Assembly (NCBI GenBank): GCA_027943245.1
Contig: JANDJZ010000228.1
Span: 1 to 64,000, forward strand
Length of the DNA: 64,000 nt
Direction of reading: 5' to 3'
Source: Acanthamoeba sp. SK_2022b
Taxonomy: Eukaryota > Discosea > Longamoebia > Acanthamoebidae
The position numbers were made by a program, and so were the translations under genes. Every line of letters begins with the position of its first letter. Position 1 is the stretch's first letter. Below, in pieces: positions 58,272 to 64,000 of this stretch. The notes below the pieces were generated by a model. It ran no database searches, was not told the origin of the DNA, and worked only from the letters and a program-made list of their open reading frames with translations.

Positions 58272-59634
58272 TGGTGGTGGTGGTGGTGGTGTGACGGGGG
58301 ACAACCTTCAGCCGCAAGTAGCCTGCCCAGAAGATCTTTCGCGTTTTCGAGATCCTCGCCACTCTCCTTTCTCATCTTGATCATGGCTCGAATTTCGTCC
58401 AGCAGCACCGCCTTGGCGTGAGCTGCGTTCACACGAGCGAACGTCAACAACACCAAACGGCCAATTCGTTATATAAAAAAAAGCAATAAAAATCGAACCG
58501 AAGCGCTTGGAGGACGGGAGGAAGGGAATCTTCCACCACGACGCGGTTTGGAAAATGCGCTCCTCGGTCTGTTGGAGGATGGTCGAGACCGCGGTCGGCA
58601 GCAGTCCCTGGCTGTCCCCCAGCGAATTGAACGCATAGCCAAAGCCCGAGATTCCTGCCAATCGGGCGCACACTCGGCGAGTTAACCACAAGTCCCTTGC
58701 GAGAGCACTCGTTGAAGGCGTCGCGTGGCGCGTGGCGCGTGGCGCGTGGCGCGGCGTGGCGTGGCGTGCTAGTATACAGTACCAATGACGTCGAGCGTGA
58801 CCTTGGTCATGTATGTGTGGAGGTTGATGGGCTCGGGAGGCAAGTCCTTCCAAATGTTGAGCAAGGTGGTGGTCACCTCCACGAAGCAAGGCACCATCCG
58901 TTTCAGATACGTGTTACCGAAGCTCGGATTCTGCGTGGCGTGGCCAAAGTGTGTGCATGCGCGGTGAGATCAGGCACCAGTTGGCAGCAACGAAGGTCTG
59001 GGCGGACCATGATCTTGCGCTGTCGCTTCCAGGGCTCACCGTTGGCGAGAAGCAGACCATGGCCGATGACGGCGGTGATGACCGGGTCGCGTTCCTTGTC
59101 AAAGTGGCTGCTGTTGGTGTTCAGCACCGTCTTGACGAACGCCGGGTCGGAGATCACCACGACAGGGTCTGCACGTGGCCACAGCCCAACATCAACCGCA
59201 AGAAGAAGACGTGGAGGTGATGGCGATGATGATGAAGTGGCAACACAGCGTACCTGTGAAGTAGTAGTACTTGAAGATAGGACCGTACTTCTTGCGATAC
59301 TGGGCGAAGGCGACGAGAGGGTCGCCCATCATCTCCAACACGTTGCCAAACACGGGTCTGGGCGGGGGACCGGGAATGTTCTCCAGCAGTGTCCTCTTGG
59401 GCGACAGGTACTGCCAGACACACCGTCGCCACACCACAACAATTCCCAAACACAACTGTCAACAGGTGCCGCCGTCTATGATTGTTGGGTAGTTGCGCTT
59501 GGAAACTAATCAGATATTCCCTTTCTTGAATTTGCTCATAAAATCGTGGAGGGAGGCACAGGTACCGCGTTGAGAAGTATGACACAAAGCCAGGAGAAAC
59601 CCAGGCCGAGTAGCAAATCGATGAGCAGCAGCAT
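56919..59634 (-). CDS. Cytochrome P450 monooxygenase
   Basis: Thirteen exons: 59634-59566, 59410-59254, 59168-59008, 58930-58783, 58654-58499, 58422-58306, 58150-58076, 58001-57922, 57821-57733, 57586-57493, 57401-57292, 57217-57119 and 57045-56919, giving 493 residues. An N-terminal membrane anchor (MLLLIDLLLGLGFSWLCVIL) is followed by a Pro hinge (NIPGPPPRPVFGN). The I-helix is ELITFLIAGHETTAASL, the K-helix ExxR is KESMR, and the heme loop is FGEGPRNCIGQNLALME with its cysteine. It is a microsomal-type P450; substrate unknown. An upstream in-frame ATG at 59760 would add a basic 42-residue lead; the anchor argues for 59634. GT/CA and GTG repeats occur in two introns. Confidence 0.93.
57603..57673. 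repeat. CA microsatellite in intron
   Basis: (CA)n inside P450 intron 57587-57732. Confidence 0.95.
58220..58292. repeat. GT then GTG repeats in intron
   Basis: (GT)n changing into (GTG)n inside P450 intron 58151-58305. Confidence 0.92.
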
Positions 59635-59990
59635 TTTTTCTTCTTCTTTGGTCGCCGGCCCGATGAGCTCCGGTGTGGTGTCTGAAAAAGAAGGGGGAGG
59701 CCTCCGTTTACACCCCCAGCGGCGTGGCACGCCACCAACAAGCGAATTACGATACTTCATTTCTTCACCATTTTTTTCAGTTCAGCCGCTCAGGTATACC
59801 TTACATACCATAGAAGTGCATACCCGACATACCATGGATACCTTACATACCGCGGATCTGAGCTCGTCGCCAATTGGCTGATACCATCAGTTGGGCGACA
59901 AGAACTGGAAACAGCTAATCACTTTCTTTTGGTGATCGGCGCAGGCTCTCGGCCAAGTCTGAACTAACGGAACAGAACCAAAATTATACT

Positions 59991-62900
59991 ATGCCGCCGC
60001 TCAACGGACCGCCGCTCATCGTTCTGTGGGCACTTGCAATTGTCGCCCTCTCCAGCCTTTCTGCTGCCAAACTGGTGGCTTACTACAACTTTGATGGTTC
60101 GTTTCCGTTAGCGCCTTCTCCAAGCGCGTTCTCATTCAATGACACTTGCAGACACTATGTACAGCGGCTCCTCCGGCTATTGCGGCCTTGCAGTTCCAAG
60201 TGCGCCCTCTCCTTGTCAATACGGAGTTACGAAACATGTTCCCTTATCGCCCGTTGAACTAAGCCTGTCTGTTTCCTGCAAGACGGCAAACCCTCAGCAG
60301 CAACCTCCTTCTCGAACATGGAGGGCAGGTTTAATGGCAGCTTGGCTCTGCTATCGCCGTCCTCGGTCTTGCGTACGTAAATTGATCAGGCTTTAGAGAG
60401 CGTTGGAGTTGACGTGTTGCTTTGAGCGCAGAGTTGCCCGACTTGAACCTGTTCCCGGGACTCTCGGCCTCACAGTGGTCCATCTCGGTGTGGGTCAAGT
60501 TCAACACGAGTACTCCCGAGCAAGCAAACCGCGTCATTCTGCACAAAAGTACCAGTCTACGTCTACAGCTCTCCGCGGCTAGCAGCGACAATTGGCAGTA
60601 TCGGGTACGTCCACGCTTGCCTATGGCGCAAGAGCCCAACTACACGCTCTCACTTCGCACAATCACTTTCAGTTGTTGTGTAAAGTGGTCTTCACTACCT
60701 CGGTGGTCACAACTGCCCAGACCAACTACAACTTCTTCAACAAGACCACAATCTACTGGAATCATCTGGCGTGCATTTACAATACCACCCACGTGTGCCT
60801 CGCGAGTAATGGCACTGTCGTGAATTGCAGAGTTGGTGCGCATGACATTCACGCGCGCACTAAATTGACAAGACACCTCACGCTGACCATGGCGAGCAGC
60901 TGCTGCGAGCCAGATCACCCCAAACTCGAACGTACTGACAGTTTCAGCGAGCGGCCAATCGCTTCGTGGTTGGGTCGATGAGCTCAAGTTCTACGACCAC
61001 GCACTCACAGCGCAGGAGCTGCAGCTCCTCTACGGCGCGATTGACAGCAACGACGCGCCCGTTGCTTTCATTGGTTCGACCTGTACCTTCACCCGGCTCG
61101 CGCTTACCTGTTGTCTGATCGACATTCGGCGCAGCCAACACGACGGAGGTGTCCCTGCCTGCGCCTTCGCAGATTCGGTTCAATGGGACGGGCCTCGACC
61201 AACGGCGGGCCTACTCTGGCGAACCCAATCCACAACTGACCTACCAGTGGACGACCCTGAGCAGCTCATGCTCCATTGTGAGCCTCTCCAACTCGTCGGC
61301 CCAGCAGCCCATGGTCAACCTCAACAGTCTTGGCTCCTTTCAGGTTCGTAATACTAGAAAACATCGAGCCTTGATCGAGCAGCTCATACCTAACTCCGCG
61401 CGTGTTGTGCGTGTGTGGTGTGTGGTGTGTGGTGTGTGGTGTGTGGTGTGTGGTGTGTGGTGTGTGGTGTGTGGTGTGTGTGTGTGTGTTGTGTGCGTGT
61501 ATGTGCGTGCGTGCGTTTGTGTTGTGTGTGTTGTGTGTGCGTGCGTGTGTGGTGTGTGTGCGTGCTTCCGTGCGTGGTCGTGTGCAGTTGACGCTTTGCG
61601 TCAGCGATGGCGAGCTGGTATCGAGCACGACCATCAACGCCAAGACTGTCCCCAGCCAACCGGTCATCAGCTTCCAATCGTCCGGCCCGCTGGTGCTGGT
61701 CCCCAGCGGCTCGGTTAACTTCGCCCTCACTGTCGTCGCGACGTCTATGACTGTGCCGGGCTACCAGTGGCAGTACATGATGTTAGTGCCAGCCAACTCC
61801 ACCGCCAACGACACTCTTGAATCCTTCAGCACTGGCTCTCACGACAGCCGATGGTATGACGGCCTCGACGAGATTCACGACGACCTCCTTCCCCGCAGCG
61901 GCAATCAGAGTCTAGAGCCGGTACACCTCCACACGCACATGCGTGCGCGGGCTAGCAAGCTAAGATCGATCTGGATCGTTTGTCAGGCGTGGTTCAATAT
62001 CGAGGGGGCCACCGACAGTTCATTGTTGATCAATGGCACGGAGGAGTTTAACAACCAAACCTATCGCTGCGTGATCAGCAACACTGTTTCCTACATCACA
62101 ACCGATGAGTTCGTCGTGACCATCGTGGCTGCCTCCCCCTCCCCCTCTGCCGATCACTATCCAGAAACCTCTGGGTAAGACCTTTACCCAGCTCTCTTAC
62201 AGTTGGGCGCACTGACTGGCTGACCAGTGCGTTGTCTTGTGCAGCGGAGCTAACATAGGCGCCATCATCGGAGGAGTGATTGGCGGCATGGGCGGCCTGT
62301 GCATGTTACTGCTGCTTCTGCTCGCGCTGCTCCTGGCGCTGAAGCGGAAGAGCAACCGCCAAAAGAGGCTCACGCAGCCCGACTACGAAGAGTTGGCGTA
62401 CGCTGATGTTGAACCAGTTGCGATGACCAAGAAGATGCAGGAGGTACACATGCACCTCCCCTCCATAATGGATTGGGCATCCGCAACGCGCAGCATGGGC
62501 GTGGTCTCACCCGTATACGCCCAATAGTATTACTCGCAGCTGGAGCGGCTCATGTTCGTCGAGGATGGACGCCTTGCGAGCGCCATCTTTGCCATCACTT
62601 CGACTACCGACGTCGACAAGGTGGCAAAGGCGCTGATGCGCGTCTACGAGTTCCAGCATCGAGGCTACGAGCTGCTGGAACGACGCGTCACCCAAGAAGT
62701 AGCGGTGGCGTCCGACGAAGGCACGCTATTCCGAGCCAACAGTCTGGCGGCAAAGCTCTTTGGCGTCTACGTGCGCATGACCGCGTTGCCGTGGATCTGG
62801 TTCACGCTCGTCACGTCGGTTAACTCCATCAACGACAACGCCATCGATTCATTTGGTGAAGAAGGTGTGTCCTCTGTCATGGTGATGTGCTGCTGGCCAA

Positions 62901-63831
62901 GCATAACGTCACTCGCACTCACATCACCAAAGGCGCAGAAGGAGGTTCGTCGTCGAATAAGCGAGCACGCTATCTGGTCGAGGCAGACGATGATGACCCA
63001 TACAGCGGCCACACTCCGATGGACGTGTTCCGGGTGTCGTCTATGGAGCTCGACCCGCACAAGATGGGCGATGCGGCCGATGCCACCATCAACAGCCTCG
63101 AGCTGTGGCTCGTGGCGCAGAAGCTCTATAAGTGCATCATTGACAGCGAGAAGATGATGCCCACGCAGATCAAGCAGCTCATGCGCCACCTCGATGCCGA
63201 GGTAAACGCCAAGTTCGGGGCGGCCTCACAACAGGCACAGTTCCGGGCCATCGGCGGCTTCCTATTCCTGCGCATGGTCTGCCCCGCCCTTATGGCCCCA
63301 CAGGTGTTCGGCCTGCTCGACCGCCCTCCGCACCCAGTACGTGCCCACTCGTGTGGCATTGTTCTTAGTTCTCCCCCTAACGTGTCGCTTCGTTCTTTCA
63401 CAAACAGGTGGCACAGAGGCAGCTTATACTGGTGTCGAAGGTACTGCAGAATCTGGCTAACGATACCCTGCCGGGCACGAAGGAGGTACACCTGCGTAGC
63501 CCTTGTCTATAATCTAAGAAAAATGTAAGCTCAATTTTGATCGTATACTGTTCAGGCGTACATGGAGCAGCTAAACAACTTCATCGTGTCCAACAAGCCC
63601 AGCCTGGAACAGTTCTACGCAGCCATCCTCACCGGCGCCGACAACGGCAAGGCAGCCGAGAGCGAGGTGCCCCAGAAGGCGCGCCTGAGTGGACTGGCGG
63701 TGCTCCACCAGTTCGTCTCAGCCAATCTCGGCGCGCTGGAGCAACAGCTGGACCGTGATGAGGCCAGTGCTGATGAGCTTCTCGAAGAGCTTAAGAGCGT
63801 GTTGGCTGAGCTCAATGAGGATAACGTCTGA
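59991..63831 (+). CDS. Receptor-like protein: LamG/Ig-like ectodomain, one TM helix, cytoplasmic RasGAP domain
   Basis: Fourteen exons: 59991-60096, 60152-60199, 60283-60372, 60432-60604, 60673-60831, 60914-61073, 61135-61343, 61588-61920, 61987-62174, 62245-62443, 62528-62864, 62939-63336, 63408-63485 and 63556-63831, giving 917 residues. Signal peptide: LIVLWALAIVALSSLSA. A LamG/concanavalin-like domain follows (LVAYYNFDG, QWSISVWVKFNT, GWVDELKFYDHALTAQELQL), then Ig-like segments (LTYQWTT, NNQTYRCVISNT). TM helix: IGAIIGGVIGGMGGLCMLLL and on. The cytoplasmic part is a RasGAP: TLFRANSLAAKLFGVYVRM contains the arginine-finger loop, and GGFLFLRMVCPALMAPQVFG matches the FLR block. RasGAPs switch Ras off by speeding GTP hydrolysis. 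Domain types are clear; the exact number of Ig-like folds is not. Confidence 0.87.
61412..61490. repeat. TGTGTGG heptamer repeat in intron
   Basis: About nine copies of a 7-bp unit (TGTGTGG) running into (GT)n, inside intron 61344-61587 of the RasGAP receptor gene. Confidence 0.9.
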
Positions 63832-64000
63832 TGAAACTAACCTACTCTCATAAAACTGTCCTCTCCCACTCTAAAAAAAACTGTTTGATGCATGAATGGG
63901 GAACGCGGATGTTCTGACCGCATGTCAATGAGGTAAATCGGTAGAAACAAACTACACCGCGGCAGCGTTCCTCCGACTGGCCCCACGATCCGCAGTGATG
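63832..64000. other. 3' flank of the RasGAP gene
   Basis: 169 bp after the stop codon; nothing recognisable apart from an A-rich stretch near 63873. Confidence 0.5.

Overview
The window reads as nuclear DNA of a GC-rich, intron-dense protist, most likely an Acanthamoeba-type amoebozoan. Almost every gene is split into 5 to 14 exons by introns of about 50-180 bp with AG acceptors. Intergenic gaps are a few hundred bases. CA/GT microsatellites sit almost only inside introns. The gene set (Rho GTPase next to Abi, many F-box proteins, a Zn2Cys6/PAS family, a transmembrane RasGAP) also fits an amoeba. There are no prokaryotic operons, rRNA, tRNA or CRISPR arrays that I can support. All gene models were spliced by hand; exon phases were checked, and for nearly all genes the joined exons sum to a multiple of three.

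Layout. 1-6.9 kb: a partial Rho/Rac GTPase (-) head-to-head with an Abi-like WAVE-complex subunit (+), a Ser-Pro-rich type I membrane protein (+), and an RluA/RPUSD2-type pseudouridine synthase (+). 7-18.7 kb, all minus strand: WRAP73/WDR8 WD-repeat protein, a small orphan ORF, a diacylglycerol kinase with an unresolved N-terminal junction, an extended SDR (epimerase-like) enzyme, and an F-box/WD40 protein. 19-27.3 kb, plus strand: a 5'-nucleotidase fused to an unrecognised domain with a nucleotidyltransferase-like motif, an F-box/MORN protein, and a LIV-1-type ZIP zinc transporter with His-Asp tracts and two EF-hand loops. 27.4-32.5 kb: a small F-box ORF (-), a flavin-containing monooxygenase (-) and aspartyl-tRNA synthetase (+), the last two divergent.

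32.6-46.1 kb (-): four paralogous genes encoding a Zn2Cys6 binuclear cluster, an AT-hook-like motif, a Ser/Gln-rich coiled-coil linker and a PAS domain. All four share a six-exon structure with an 86-nt exon 4 and a 115-nt exon 5. An F-box/TPR-like gene lies between the first paralog and the other three. 46.2-51.8 kb (-): a 1513-residue protein with an N-terminal SANTA domain (family of KNL2/M18BP1 centromere-licensing factors) followed by five SAP-like motifs, each interrupted by a phase-0 intron at the same place. 52-54.6 kb (+): dimeric-type glycyl-tRNA synthetase. 54.8-59.6 kb (-): a small orphan nuclear-looking protein, a perfect 28-bp inverted repeat, an S26 (IMP2-like) peptidase, and a 13-exon cytochrome P450. 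60-63.8 kb (+): a 917-residue protein with signal peptide, LamG-like and Ig-like ectodomain, one TM helix and a cytoplasmic RasGAP domain.

Themes are actin/Ras signalling (Rho, Abi, DGK, RasGAP receptor), ubiquitin adaptors (four F-box genes with different partner domains), chromatin (SANTA-SAP), translation (AspRS, GlyRS, pseudouridine synthase) and a local transcription-factor expansion. The most novel items are the Zn2Cys6/PAS array, the SANTA-SAP protein, the nucleotidase fusion and the RasGAP receptor.
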